Origin: Erythroxylum novogranatense
Taxonomy: Eukaryota > Streptophyta > Magnoliopsida > Malpighiales > Erythroxylaceae
DNA length: 64,000 nucleotides
Assembly: GCA_029891385.1 (NCBI GenBank)
Contig: CM057225.1
Span: 15,289,620 to 15,353,619, forward strand
Direction: 5' to 3'
Program-made: the position numbers and the translations under genes
Shown: positions 13,495 to 25,239 of the stretch, piece by piece
Layout: every line of letters begins with the position of its first letter
Position numbering within the stretch: position 1 is the stretch's first letter
The notes under the pieces: model-generated
Databases searched by the model: none
Seen by the model: only the letters and a program-made list of their open reading frames with translations
What the model was told of the DNA's origin: nothing

Positions 13495-14000
13495 ATCTTC
13501 AATGATAATAAGTTCATCATCAGGGTTGCTTGTGCTTTCTCCTGTGCTTGAGAGGACGGACAATGTTTACATCGTGAGTGGGATATTCTTATAATCGCTT
13601 GCAAAGTGCTTCACGCCAAGCAAAGCTTAGAGTGTGAAAACATTCGATAAGTCATTGAGCGGTGCTTGAAAGCGTTGTAAGACCGGTAATTCATGTGCTA
13701 GGATGGGATGCTTCCATATTGACGTTAATAAGACATTATGGCCACGATAGTTGATCTTGATTGTTGAGTGCTTGAATCTTGAGACATTGAGTATAAATTC
13801 CTTCAAAACAATTCAAATTGAATTTGTTTACCAAATCCCAATTGAATTCATAATGAGGTGCTTCATCTATGGGAGGATCTGCATATTACTTATGCCAATC
13901 AAGAAAGGCAATTCTTGAAGTTATGATTGCTTTCATTGGGTCATTTCTTCATCGATGCTTCAAAATTGGATAGTCTACTTTGAGACTTTAATATAAAATC
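13495..14000 (-). pseudogene. TAV, C-terminal third (fragment)
   Basis: Matches the C-terminal third of TAV at 18374-18870, including the terminal SNPDDELIII motif. The stop codon is lost: viral sequence breaks at GAAGA and runs into the TATAAAAGG repeat. Several one-base losses break the frame. At about 14000 the sequence flips into plus-strand leader. Confidence 0.8.
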
Positions 14001-14031
14001 TTTTCACGACTTACAAGATTTTGATTTTCGA

Positions 14032-14341
14032 ATGGCTTATTTTCACATCAAGCGTATGTTGAAGCAACGAATCAAAGCACTAGATAATCAATGAAGCGAG
14101 AATCTGAAGAACTTAAGATTAAAACAATTGCAAGAAACAAGAAAGCAAATGATATTTACATCGATCCCGTTTAAGAATTCTCCAGATCACCCTCTTTATA
14201 ATGAAGAACAAGAAATTCTTTCTCATCGCAAAGCAAATGATTGAAGAATCACCGAATTAATTCGCTTTTAGATTATTGTATTTTAGATTGTATTGCGAGC
14301 ATAAATATTATGTATCCAAATTATCTCTTCTTATCATTTAA
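14032..14341 (+). pseudogene. Viral ORF1, broken copy
   Basis: Begins ATGGCTTATTTTCACATC 29 bases after the strand flip. It is homologous to the open copy at 57707-58018 but carries an early in-frame TGA and several indels. Only the last bases of the leader precede it, so it has no promoter. Confidence 0.8.
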
Positions 14342-14346
14342 ATAAA

Positions 14347-14585
14347 ATGAATTATTTTGATCATCGCCGATCACTTATACAAAGAATTCGTTTTATAAAG
14401 AAATCAAACCGAACAAAGAAAGTTTATTGACTTATATCATGACCATATAAAATGGCAAAAGAAAATCAATGTTTTCAACTTTTAATAAATGCAAGAGTTT
14501 TATTAGATCAAACATTATATATTTATAATTCAGTTAAAATGATAGATATGAACTTGAACAAGAAATGGATTTACTTATTGATTAA
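14347..14585 (+). pseudogene. Viral ORF2, broken copy
   Basis: Starts six bases after the ORF1 stop (TAAATAAAATG), as in all copies. One-base losses near 14405 and 14540 break the frame. See 58024-58266 for the product. Confidence 0.75.
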
Positions 14586-14599
14586 AGCATTCCATCAAC

Positions 14600-14772
14600 A
14601 TGACATTTCATTTATCTTATTTTATTAATTATAGTTTACCTGTCATTATTAATCAAATACATGTTTATGCTTTTACTTTATTTCAAGCACAGCCTTTACT
14701 TTTCTTTATAATTGCAAGTCGATTATTTATTCCTCATGAAATAATTTGTCAATATTTTGAAATTAGCTGTCT
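14600..14772 (+). pseudogene. Viral ORF3, 5' third (truncated)
   Basis: Open from the ATG for about 57 codons of the hydrophobic N-terminal part, then cut at about 14772 where the sequence flips to minus-strand RNase H. Confidence 0.8.
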
Positions 14773-14777
14773 AGATG

Positions 14778-15245
14778 ATACTGACCTAGCTCTAATTGCC
14801 ATCTGATCAGTCGTCCTTGATTATAATTGGTACTTGATGAAAGCTGATATCTTGTAAATCCACATAAGTATTGAGAATCTGTATGAATTGTAAATTTTAT
14901 TGGGAGTAGATCTATTCGCCATTTTCTCAAAGTTTTGAGACAGGCTAATGCCTCTTTTTCATGAATAGGATAATTTAATTCCGCAGAATTAAATGTTCCA
15001 TTTATATATTTGCAAAGTTGGTATTTCTTCTGAGTAGGGGGTTTGGCTAAAAGACAACCTGCCCATACATCATGGCTTGCATCTAATTGAACTAATAACT
15101 CATCATTTTGTTGATAATTATAAAGTTTGGGAAAATTTTTACAAAGAAGTTTTAATCTTTGTACTGCTGTAGTATCTGAAGTAGTCCAATGCCATTGTAG
15201 ATTGCTGCTACATTTTTTCTGTAAAAGTGTCCTTTCTTTAGCTAC
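14778..15245 (-). pseudogene. Pol fragment: RNase H region
   Basis: Covers the connection and RNase H part of pol, with HTDSQYLCG visible and a well-kept match to 19930-20380. Both ends are breaks: the C-terminal LADILTREW end is missing on the left, and on the right the frame is joined at about 15245 to the primer-site end of the small coiled-coil ORF. Confidence 0.85.
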
Positions 15246-15430
15246 ATTTTCGGGGGCGGATCTTTTACGATTATTTGGTCATTTGTCTCTTGAATTTTTA
15301 GCTGTATTTGTTGTATCAATGATATTATTTCTATTTGAGTTTGTATAATAGCTTCAATTTTCTTTTCTATTATTTCTTGTGTTTGTACTATTGATTCTAG
15401 ATGTTGCGTAAGGTTTGTTAATGTTGTCAT
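15246..15430 (-). pseudogene. Small coiled-coil (VAP-like) ORF, lacking its last 16 codons
   Basis: N-terminal 60 residues of the 76 aa protein. The 3' end stops at the primer-site edge (GAAAATG) and is fused to pol. The ATG shares an ATGA overlap with the movement protein stop. Confidence 0.8.
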
Positions 15431-16414
15431 AGTTTCTGCACTAAATAAGTTGATAGTGTAGATAATTGCTGTTGAATTTCATTTAACTGTCTTGTTTGAT
15501 TATTGGGTTCTGTTATTCTTAATGGTCGTTCTATATTAAGAGGTCTTTGATGTCTTAATGACGAGATCTTAGGAAAGGAGTACTATTTGATGATGATTCT
15601 GGAAAAGAATGTCTTCTTTCAATTAATGGAATTCTTTGGTTCAAAGGGTTGTTGTATTGCTGGAAGTGGTTGTACTTTTGGTTGAATTTTAATTCCTACT
15701 TTAGCAACTTCTTGGAACAATTGATCTAAATAGATTTGTTCGGTATGTTTGAAATCAATACTATGATGTGAATTAGTTAATGCATAACTAATTTGATAAG
15801 TTAATGAAAAGGGATATTGTCAAGAGTCATTAAATTAGTTCTATAAAATTTATATGCAATTGTAATAGCTTTATCCAATTAGGAAGAAATTAAGGAATTC
15901 CTAATTTTAAGCGAGTGTTAAATTTGATTTTTCCATATTGTAAATTTCCATTCATCATTCCTAAAATTTGATCATTTAGATTATTCATTCTTTCATCTAA
16001 AATTGCCATTCTAATAGGAGTATCAATTCCTTGTTGAAAAGTGGATTTTAATAATATTTGGATGGTAGATAATTGAATATATCCAATTTTCTTTCGTTTT
16101 GATTCTGGTAACAATTGTAGTTGTCTATGAATTTGTTCGGGATTAATTAAACTAATTCTTAAATTTCCATGACATTGATCAATTCGAATAGGTTGTTCTT
16201 GAATAATTTTTCCATAATAAATAAGATTTTGTCTATTAAAGATTTGTTTTATTGTTGATTTGTGAATGTCTTGACCTTTCTTTAAATCTAATTGAGCTTT
16301 AGCAATTTGATTCTTTTTATCCTGAGTTATTAAGGTAGAAACTTGAAAAGTTCCTAATGATTCAGTTAATTCTAAATTATCTACATCGAGGATGGTAGAA
16401 GTTTGAGAAGTCAT
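15427..16414 (-). pseudogene. Movement protein, broken copy
   Basis: Cell-to-cell movement protein of the 30K superfamily, about 330 residues. The first 170 codons are open from the ATG at 16414 (MTSQTSTILDVD) and include the family core around residues 135-165: a DERMNNL segment followed by GNLQYGKIKF. Caulimovirus movement proteins have an aspartate and a GNLxYGK-like core at this place. Downstream frames are shifted near 15895, 15820 and 15570. Its ATG overlaps the ORF4 stop (ATGA), and its own stop overlaps the next ATG the same way, a layout suited to termination-reinitiation. Confidence 0.85.
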
Positions 16415-16682
16415 AGTGTATTGGGATGATATGGATGATAATAATGATGATCAGTTTCAATCTGTTCTAATTGTGTTAATTGTTCTATATATTGTTGATA
16501 TAATCTTTGTATCTGACGGATAAATGTTCTTCATAAGGTCGTCTGTTGAGACGATTTATTCCTAGAAATATAAGACTATCAATACGAGTTTCATTGTATT
16601 GTATATGATCTTTATAATGATTTATAGCTTGTTTTGTGTAATGAATTCTTTCTTGTAAATCTAAACAAATGGGACAATTCAT
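16411..16682 (-). pseudogene. Viral ORF4, broken copy
   Basis: Open for the first 56 codons or so (MNCPICLDLQERIHY), then shifted near 16515 by an extra base in a CTG context. The start follows the ORF3 stop directly (TAA-ATG). Open copies: 26217-26486 and 42409-42678. Confidence 0.8.
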
Positions 16683-17251
16683 TTAAAATTCTTCGGGGAA
16701 ATTACTACAATCGACATTGTCTAAATCATAGTTTATATCTTCATCTATATTGTCATAATCAGTACTGGTGATTTCTATATCTTCTATTTCCGTATCCGAA
16801 GGAAATAATTGTGATAGTGATTCTGAACAATATAATTGTTGTTGTAATTCAGTATCTAAATTTCTTGAAATTTGTTCTAAGAAAATATCTTGTTGTATTT
16901 GTGTTAATCTTTCTATTTCATTTTCATCTTCTAATAATTCAAAAGTTTCTGATTCTTCCTCAGATGGAGGTGAGAAATCAAAAATTATATCTCTATCATC
17001 GAGTCGTATGAGATAACCAAACACAGTATTGAGACCTAATATAGTTCTATATAAATAATTAAGAGTAATATCTAGATGATGACAGCTAATTTCAAAATAT
17101 TGACAAATTATTTCATGAGGAATAAATAATCGACTTGCAATTATAAAGAAAAGTAAAGGCTGTGCTTGAAATAAAGTAAAAGCATAAACATGTATTTGAT
17201 TAATAATGACAGTAAACTATAATTAATAAAATAAGATAAATGAAATGTCAT
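16683..17251 (-). pseudogene. Viral ORF3, broken copy
   Basis: The acidic C-terminal 110 codons are open (16683-17010). The N-terminal hydrophobic part is shifted near 17025 and 17215. Open copy: 26487-27056. Confidence 0.8.
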
Positions 17252-17265
17252 GTTGATGGAATGCT

Positions 17266-17504
17266 TTAATCAATAAGTAAATCCATTTCTTGTTCAAGTT
17301 CATATCTATCATTTTTAACTGAATTATAAATATATAATGTTTGATCTAATAAAACTCTTGCATTTATTAAAAGTTGAAAACATTGATTTTCTTTTGCCAT
17401 TTTATATGGTCATGATATAAGTCAATAAACTTTCTTTGTTCGGTTCGATTTCTTTATAAAACGAATTCTTTGTATAAGTGATGGCGATGATCAAAATAAT
17501 TCAT
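17266..17504 (-). pseudogene. Viral ORF2, broken copy
   Basis: Same span as other copies, with one-base changes near 17445 and 17482 that break the frame. The stop lies 14 bases before the ORF3 ATG. Confidence 0.75.
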
Positions 17505-17509
17505 TTTAT

Positions 17510-17816
17510 TTAAATGATAAGAAGAGATAATTTGGATACATAATATTTATGCTCGCAATACAATCTAAAATACAATAATCTAAAAGCGAATTAATTTACT
17601 GATTCTTCAATCATTTGCTTTGCGAGAAAGAATTTCTTGTTCTTCATTATAAAGAGGGTGATCTGGAGAATTCTTAAAACGGGGATCAGTGTAAATATCA
17701 TTTGCTTTCTTGTTTCTTGCAATTGTTTTAATCTTAAGTTCTTCGTATTCTGCTTGCTGATTATCTAGTGCTTTGATTCGTTGCTTCAACATACGTTTGA
17801 TGTGAAAATAAGCCAT
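17510..17816 (-). pseudogene. Viral ORF1, broken near its C terminus
   Basis: Open for about 68 codons from the ATG at 17816, then lost near 17620 by missing bases in a CTGCAAAG context. Otherwise it matches the open copy at 57707-58018. Confidence 0.8.
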
Positions 17817-18373
17817 TCTGAAAATCAAAATCTTGTAAGTCGTGAAAAGATTTTAAAAAGAAAGATAAGAAATTGAATAATTTTTAGAATGCTAATGATT
17901 GTATAACAGAAGATTGCATGAATGATTGCAAAAATGAATAAAATAATAAGAAATATAATTTGATAAAATATATGCATGATTTGTATGCTTGAATTAATCG
18001 AAGGGTGACAAGAAGTTAACCATAATCACTCTAACCTGTTCTTCCTGGCTCGCTTGAACGTCACACTGGACTTAAGTGCGAAGAGAGAAGATAGAGAGAG
18101 TAATGTATGGAAAGCTTGTTGTACCCATTAAGGATACCCAAGGCTTCTATTTATAATCGCAGAAGGGAATAACATAGTACAGACAGACTTAACATAAAGA
18201 AAAAGCCTAAAAGAAGAAAAGACTTAAAGAAAAAAGCAAGATGCTAAAGGGGCATCTTACATGACATAAAGAAAAAGTAAAGAAAAAGACAGACAGGTGG
18301 ACAGTCAAAGGACTGCCGAAAGTAAAAAGACTACATTATTGCGATAGTAGTGCTTCGTACTTGATCTGATGTT
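17817..18373 (-). promoter_or_regulatory. Viral promoter and leader (complete)
   Basis: The 557 bp between the TAV stop and the ORF1 ATG. A TATAAATAG box lies at 18147-18155 on the minus strand; the predicted RNA start (TACAACAAGC) follows 32 bases later at about 18123. Upstream are CT-rich repeats (CTTTTTCTTTA) and a perfect 7 bp palindrome AAGATGC/GCATCTT at 18238-18258. The leader downstream of the start is about 300 nt, shorter than in many caulimovirids, and ends directly at ORF1. No polyadenylation signal stands out. Confidence 0.75.
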
Positions 18374-19851
18374 TTATTCTTCAATGATAATAAGTTCATC
18401 ATCAGGGTTGCTTGTGCTTTCTCCTTGTGCTTGAGAGGACGGACAATGTTTACATCTGTGAGTGGGATATTCTTGTAACTGCTTGCAAAGTGCTTCACGC
18501 CAAGCAAAGCTTAGAGTGTGAAAACATTCTGATAAGTCATTGAACGGTGCTTGAAAACGTTGTAAGACTGGTAATTCATGTGCTAGGATGGGATGCTTCC
18601 ATATTGACGTTAATAAGACATTATGGCCACGATAGTTGATCTTGATTGTTGAGTCTGCTTGAATCTTGAGACATTGAGTATAAATTCCTTCAAAACAATT
18701 CAAATTGAATTTGTTTACCAAATCCCAATTGAATTCATAATGAGGTGCTTCATCTATGGGAGGATACTGCATATTACTTATGCCAATCTGAAGAAAGGCA
18801 ATTCTTGAAGTTATGATTGCTGCTCGACTGGCTGTTTCTTCATCTGATGCTTCAAAAATTGGATAGCTGCTGTAGACTTTAATATAAATTTCTCTTTCGC
18901 GCGCAAAGCGATCCTTGAATTGCTTAATAGCATGGACTAAACCGGATGGGAAGTCTGCTAATAACTTCATATCTTGTAGATAAATGGTGTCAGCTAATCC
19001 ACTCTGAAATAATAAATAAGTTGTTAATGGTTACGCTCGGGGAAGATGACCGCTTTGGGACCATACTTGCCACGATTTTGTGGGTAGTATTGAAATTGTT
19101 TCATTTCTTCATCCAATGATTGAGTGCTTGAAACAATCCATAAACATGTCGAAGTGAGGACCTTTGATTCTTCATGAAGTGCTTTAGCAGAAGCGCATGA
19201 ATTCGCTCCATGTCAATTGCTTTGCCCAATGTAGTTAACTTGGACATTGGTGGTTTGGAGTTTGTAATCTTGTCTTGTATTGTGGTCGAAGTGATGGATG
19301 CTGAAATTCTTGGAAAGATTTTTCAGCTTCTGCTTTAGTAGAAAAACTCTTATGAATGACACTGCTTTTGCCTGTAATATGAATTGCTGCCTTATGCCAC
19401 TGATCATAAAGACCAGCAAAAGGACCATTATATATCACATAGTGCTTGGACTCTTGATTATCAGCCACCTTTTGAGGTAATCTTGATGAGGAAGTTATTG
19501 ATGATGAAGTACTTATATATGGTTTCACGTGAAGTGAAACTGGTGCTTTTGATACTTGTATTTCAGGGACCTTGGAAGGTGCAACCTGAATAGCTTCTTG
19601 TATTACCTGAACAGATGCTTTTGGAATTTGAGTAGTTATAGTAGCAACAGGATTGATCCTTGATGCTGATGTTGATGCTTTAGAACTTTGCTCCTTTGGT
19701 TTTAAAACCGGAGTTATGCGCTTTAATGCTCAAGTTCACTAGTAATTTGTTCTTGCTTTACCTGAATATTCATACTTTGAAGATGTAATTCGGTGAGTTC
19801 TGCTTCCTTTAATTCAATTGTACTTTCGAGCTGAACGATTAATGCTTCCAT
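18374..19851 (-). pseudogene. Transactivator/viroplasmin (TAV), nearly complete copy
   Basis: The inclusion-body protein that lets plant ribosomes translate several ORFs of one caulimovirid RNA and forms the virus factories. From the ATG (MEALIVQLES): a Glu/Gln-rich coiled-coil of about 60 residues, a Ser/Thr/Pro/Lys-rich linker, then the RNase H1-like caulimovirus VI domain with KHYVIYNGP and LYDQWHKAAIH (about 19380-19445). The C-terminal 198 codons are open to the stop at 18374 and end with a CKHC pair and an acidic DDELIIIEE tail. Frame breaks sit near 19030, 19130, 19260 and 19715. The first 14 bases overlap the end of pol. TAV identity is firm. Confidence 0.88.
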
Positions 19852-21779
19852 TCTCTTGTTAATATATCTGCAAGAAAATTGTTAGCCGATTTAATATAAT
19901 GATTATTAAATTGATATCGACTAGCTCTAATTGCCATCTGATCAGTCGTCCTTGATTATAATTGGTACTTGATGAAAGCTGATATCTTGTAAATCCACAT
20001 AAGTATTGAGAATCTGTATGAATTGTAAATTTTATTGGGAGTAGATCTATTCGCCATTTTCTCAAAGTTTTGAGACAGGCTAATGCCTCTTTTTCATGAA
20101 TAGGATAATTTAATTCCGCAGAATTAAATGTTCCATTTATATATTTGCAAAGTTGGTATTTCTTCTGAGTAGGGGGTTTGGCTAAAAGACAACCTGCCCA
20201 TACATCATGGCTTGCATCTAATTGAACTAATAACTCATCATTTTGTTGATAATTATAAAGTTTGGGAAGATTTTTACAAAGAAGTTTTAATCTTTGTACT
20301 GCTGTAGTATCTGAAGTAGTCCAATGCCATTGTAGATTGCTGCTACATTTTTTCTGTAAAAGTGTCCTTTCTTTAGCTAATTCTTTTAGAAATCCTTGAT
20401 CTGAAATATAGTTTAATAAGCCTAAGAATTGTTGAACATGTTTTCGATTTGTGAGTTGATCAGGAAATTCTTGTAATTTCTGTAAAATATTAGGTTGTAA
20501 TTGTAAATAACCATAATGATTAAATTGAATACCTAAATATTCAATTGTTTGTTGTGCTATTTGTGCTTTTCGTTTGCTTAATATTAATCCTTTGTCTTTA
20601 CATCTTTGTAAGACAATTTTAACTTTCTTCAAATGATCTAATTTATCCTGATTTGAATAAATAATAATATCATCTATATACACAAAAGTATATTCTTCTA
20701 ATCCTATAAGATTATTATCCATAAATCGTTGATAAATACTTGGTGCTTGTTTTAATCCAAAGGGTAGTACATTCCATTGATAATGTTTTTGGGGTGGACA
20801 AGTGAATGCTGTTAATGCTTTTGTATTATCATGTAATCGTAATTGCCAATATCCTGATTTTGCATCTAATGTAGTGAACAAAATATGACCTTTTAGTTTA
20901 TTAATAATATAATCTTTTCGTGGTAATTTATAAGCATCTCCAATAGTTGCTTCATTAAGTCTTCTGTAATTTATAACCATTCTTCGTTTTCCTCGTTTCT
21001 TTTCAGCTGAATTATTGACGTAAAAAGCTGGTGCAGAATGTTTACTAGTACTGGGTGTAATTAATCCTTTTTCAAGTAATTCGTTACATTCTTGTGTAAA
21101 TTCTTTTACATCTAAGGGAGTATATGGTATATTATTCTTGATATTGACTTCCTGAAGAGGATCCTTTAGTTTAATTTCAATAATTTCTGTATTATGATTT
21201 TTTGTAGGATCTAATGGATTTTCACTACATACTTGATCTAATAATTTATCGACTTCAGTTTGTATATTTGTATTAGTCAATAGATAAAAATGTAACATAT
21301 GAAGTTTCTCATTGATTATTTTTAATTGTTGATAATAAGATGTATGATAAATAGGATTAGTAGAATAACGGATTTCTGGTGATTCTTAATATAAGGGGTT
21401 CGCAGTTATGTAATGTAAATATTGACAAAAGGGTTATATAATTTTAGAAAATTATTTCCAAGCATTAACGGTAATCCCGATTCTTTTGATAGATTGATGG
21501 GATTATAAAAGTGTAGTTTTCAATAATAATAGTGTTATAATAACTTACATACCAGATGGAATTAAAACTTCCATCAGCTATTTTTACTTGTAATGGTTTA
21601 TGTAATTTCTTCCATTTTAAATCTAATTGTTTTGATGCTATACAGATAGTTGCTCCTGTATCTATATATGCATGTACTTTAGTATTCGTTTTCTGAACTA
21701 GTACTTGAATAAATGTTGAATTGGAATTCGGAGTTTGATTCAGAGTTTTGGTTATCTGATTCATTAGAGAAAGGTTCAT
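19839..21779 (-). pseudogene. Pol: aspartic protease, reverse transcriptase, RNase H (best copy)
   Basis: Replication polyprotein. The protease is near the N terminus, with YIDTGATIC at about 21648-21665. After a break near 21300-21480 a 470-codon open stretch spans RT and RNase H: TTLDAKSGYWQL, LPFGLKQAPSIYQRFMD and the catalytic YIDDI (about 20666-20680), then the connection region and RNase H with QLDASHDVWAG and HTDSQYLCG. A shift near 19915 separates the final LADILTREW segment. The first ATG in frame is at 21779; upstream codons in the same frame lack an ATG. The 5' end overlaps the coat ORF by about 100 bases, and the stop lies 13 bases inside TAV. No integrase is present. Confidence 0.9.
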
Positions 21780-22504
21780 AAATGTAGAGAGATGTATCTG
21801 TATTATAATCTGATTCAATTGGTTCTAATTGATGTTCTAAGGCTGAATGTAAAATTTGTACTTTATTATTATATGATTTTTCTTTCTTTTTAGGACATTC
21901 ATTTGCATAATGACCTTCTTCTTTACAGATCCAACATTTACAATCTTTTTTCTTTTTAGGGCAAAATTGTTTTCTGTTTTTATTTTTGGGATTAAATTTA
22001 TATCTACGAAAATATTTGGGATAAGTTTTTGGTTGATAACGTTGTGGTTTATATTTTTTCCATCGAAACTTTCGTGAATAATGTTTCTTATATCTTGGAT
22101 TAAATATTTTCTTTTTCTTTTTATAATTTGAGTAATTTTTTAGACATCCATATTGCTGAGGTACGTCAAGATTTTGATTGCAACATAGTTTTAAATTTTA
22201 TGTTTTAATGTTCGTTTTAAGCGAGCTTCTATACAATAATCAACTAATAAGTCTCTTGACTAATATTGCTCCACCTAAATTATGAGCTATTGTATGATTT
22301 TCTATTCGCTCATAGAATTGTTGTTGAACTTTTAGATTAAAAGGATATGGTAATTTTGAATAAAATGTTAATATACATTTCTTGTTCGACTCTAGGTAAT
22401 TTATAGTAATGTTTTTAAATTCACAAATAAAAGCTTCTAAGTAATTAATATCACATATCATTAAATTGTTTAAATGTCTTAATGCTTTTAATCGTTTTTC
22501 TTTT
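21679..22504 (-). pseudogene. Coat protein, C-terminal half
   Basis: Contains the middle alpha-helical block (INYLEAFICEFKNI), a Lys/Arg/Tyr-rich basic stretch and the retroviral-type zinc knuckle CX2CX4HX4C at about 21895-21936 ([14 protein letters not shown]), followed by an acidic Ser/Asn-rich tail that overlaps pol. The basic region and knuckle bind viral RNA in caulimovirids. The N-terminal half is separated because 756 bp are duplicated from this point (see 22505). Confidence 0.85.
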
Positions 22505-23260
22505 TGGTTATCTCGATTCATTTAGAAAGGTTCATAAATGTAGAGATGTATCTCGTATTATAATCGATTCAATTGGTTCTAATTGATGTTCTAAGGTGAA
22601 TGTAAAATTTGTACTTTATTATTATATGATTTTTCTTTCTTTTAGGACATTCATTTGCATAATGACCTTCTTCTTTACTGATCCAACATTTACAATCTTT
22701 TTTCTTTTAGGGCAAAATTGTTTTCTGCTTTTTATTTTGGGATTAAATTTATATCTACGAAAATATTTGGGATAAGTTTTTGGTTGATAACGTTGTGGTT
22801 TATATTTTTCCATCGAAACTTTCGTGAATAATGTTTCTTATATCTTGGATTAAATATTTTCTTTTCTTTTATAATTTGAGTAATTTTTAGACATCCATAT
22901 TTGAGGTACGTCAAGATTTTGATTGCAACATAGTTTTAAATTCTTATGTTTTAATGTTCGTTTTAACCGAGCTTCTATACAATAATCAACTAATAAGTCT
23001 CTCATACTAATATTGCTCCACCTAAATTATGAGCTATTGTATGATTTTCTATTCGTTCATAGAATTGTTGTTGAACTTTTAGATTAAAAGGATATGGTAA
23101 TTTTGAATAAAATGTTAATATACATTTCTTGTTCGACTCTAGGTAATTTATAGTAATGTTTTTAAATTCACAAATAAAAGCTTCTAAGTAATTAATATCA
23201 CATATCATTAAATTGTTTAAATGTCTTAATGCTTTTAATCGCTTTTTCTTTTAATATATC
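21749..23260. repeat. Tandem duplication, 756 bp unit, within coat/pol boundary
   Basis: TGGTTATCT at 21749 and again at 22505 starts two copies of the same coat-protein segment. The second copy shows many one-base losses relative to the first (CTG to CG, TTTTT to TTTT). Confidence 0.85.
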
Positions 23261-23449
23261 TGCTTGATGAAATATAATATCTTTCCAAAAATTCTTTATA
23301 TATTTCTTCGCTAATAATTTCAAATTTATCTTCATCTGTAGTTTGACTAAGATAATGAGGTGTATTTTGTAAAGCTTGTGCATTATCTCTTAAAATTCTT
23401 GTACTATTCTGAAGTTTTATATATAACAAAATAATAGAGAGAATCTTTG
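22505..23449 (-). pseudogene. Coat protein, duplicated C-terminal half plus part of the middle
   Basis: 22505-23248 repeats 21749-22504, so the knuckle and basic region occur twice in a row. The second copy continues further into the coat protein, up to about 23449, and there jumps into ORF4. The N-terminal third of the gene is absent from this locus. Confidence 0.8.
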
Positions 23450-23535
23450 TATTGTATATGATCTTTATAATGATTTATAGCTTGTTTTGTGTAATGAATT
23501 CTTTCTTGTAAATCTAAACAAATGGGACAATTCAT
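23450..23535 (-). pseudogene. Viral ORF4, N-terminal 29 codons only
   Basis: Starts at the usual ATG (MNCPIC) and is cut at 23450 by the join to coat protein. Confidence 0.75.
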
Positions 23536-24103
23536 TTAAAATTCTTCGGGGAAATTACTACAATCGACATTGTCTAAATCATAGTTTATATCTTCATCTA
23601 TATTGTCATAATCAGTACTGGTGATTTCTATATCTTCTATTTCCGTATCCGAAGGAAATAATTGTGATAGTGATTCGGAACAATATAATTGTTGTTGTAA
23701 TTCGTGATCTAAATTTCTTGAAATTTGTTCTAAGAAAATATCTTGTTGTATTTGTGTTAATCTTTCTATTTCATTTTCATCTTCTAATAATTCAAAAGTT
23801 TCTGATTCTTCCTCAGATGGAGGTGAGAAATCAAAAATTATATCTCTATCATCGAGTCGTATGAGATAACCGACACAGTATTGAGACCTAATATAGTTCT
23901 ATATAAATAATTAAGAGTAATATCTAGATGATGACACTAATTTCAAAATATTGACAAATTATTTCATGAGGAATAAATAATCGACTTGCAATTATAAAGA
24001 AAAGTAAAGGTCAGTGCTTGAAATAAAGTAAAAGCATAAACATGTATTTGATTAATAATGACAGTAAACTATAATTAATAAAATAAGATAAATGAAATGT
24101 CAT
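23536..24103 (-). pseudogene. Viral ORF3, broken copy
   Basis: Full-length span, with losses near 23705, 23870 and 24010 in CAG/CTG contexts. The region between these breaks translates as in the open copy at 26487-27056. Confidence 0.8.
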
Positions 24104-24117
24104 GTTGATGGAATGCT

Positions 24118-24356
24118 TTAATCAATAAGTAAACCCATTTCTTGTTCAAGTTCATATCTATCATTTTAACTGAATTATAAATATATAATGTTTGATCTAA
24201 TAAAACTCTTGCATTTATTAAAAGTTGAAAACATTGATTTTCTTTTGCCATTTTATATGGTCATGATATAAGTCAATAAACTTTCTTTGTTCGGTTTGAT
24301 TTCTTTATAAAACGAATTCTTTGTATAAGTGATCTACGATGATCAAAATAATTCAT
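24118..24356 (-). pseudogene. Viral ORF2, broken copy
   Basis: Full span, with shifts near 24165 and 24305-24335. Confidence 0.7.
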
Positions 24357-24361
24357 TTTAT

Positions 24362-24671
24362 TTAAATGATAAGAAGAGATAATTTGGATACATAATATTT
24401 ATGCTCGCAATACAATCTAAAATACAATAATCTAAAAGCGAATTAATTAATTGGCTGATTCTTCAATCATTTGCTTTTGCAAGAGAAAGAATTTCTTGTT
24501 CTTCATTATAAAGAGGGTGATCTGGAGAATTCTTAAACGGGATCGGTGTAAATATCATTTGCTTTCTTGTTTCTTGCAATTGTTTTAATCTTAAGTTCTT
24601 CGATTCTCGCTTTGATTATCTAGTGCTTTGATTCGTTGTTTCAACATACGCTTGATGTGAAAATAAGCCAT
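24362..24671 (-). pseudogene. Viral ORF1, broken copy
   Basis: Full span. Several one- or two-base changes near 24450-24480, 24535 and 24605. Confidence 0.7.
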
Positions 24672-25053
24672 TCGAAAATCAAAATCTTGTAAGTCGTGAA
24701 AAGATTTTAAAAGAAAGATAAGAAATTGAATAATTTTAGAATGCTAATGATTGTATAATGAAGATTGCATGAATGATTGCAAAATGAATAAAATAATAAG
24801 AAATATAATTTGATAAAATATATGCATGATTTGTATGCTTGAATTAATCGAAGGGTGACAAGAAGTTAACCATAATCACTCTAACTTTTCTTCCTGGCTC
24901 GCTTGAACGTCACACTGGACTTAAGTGCGAAGAGAGAAGATAGAGAGAGTAATGTATGGAAAGCTTGTTGTACCCATTAAGGATACCCAAGGCTTCTATT
25001 TATAATCGCAGAAGGGAATAACATAGTACAGACAGACTTAACATAAAGAAAAC
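24672..25053 (-). promoter_or_regulatory. Viral leader and core promoter, cut just upstream of TATA
   Basis: Keeps the leader, the predicted RNA start and TATAAATAG (24996-25004) but only about 50 bp upstream of it. The distal promoter, with the palindrome, is replaced by the primer-site end of the next unit. Confidence 0.75.
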
Positions 25054-25054
25054 C

Positions 25055-25239
25055 ATTTTCGGGGGCGGATCTTTTACGATTATTTGGTCATTTGTCTCTT
25101 GAATTTTTAGCTGTATTTGTTGTATCAATGATATTATTTCTGTTTGAGTTTGTATAATAGCTTCAATTTTCTGTTCTATTATTTCTTGTGTTTGTACTAT
25201 TGATTCTAGATGTTGCGTAAGGTTTGTTAATGTTGTCAT
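25055..25239 (-). pseudogene. Small coiled-coil (VAP-like) ORF, truncated and fused to promoter DNA
   Basis: The first 60 codons are intact (MTTLTNLTQHLES), then the frame crosses the primer-site join and reads about 18 codons of upstream promoter sequence before a stop. Confidence 0.8.

Noticed and set aside
16683..17024. Badnavirus- or tungrovirus-like classification
   Set aside because: Those viruses carry one large movement-coat-pol polyprotein and lack TAV; here movement, coat, pol and TAV are separate genes.
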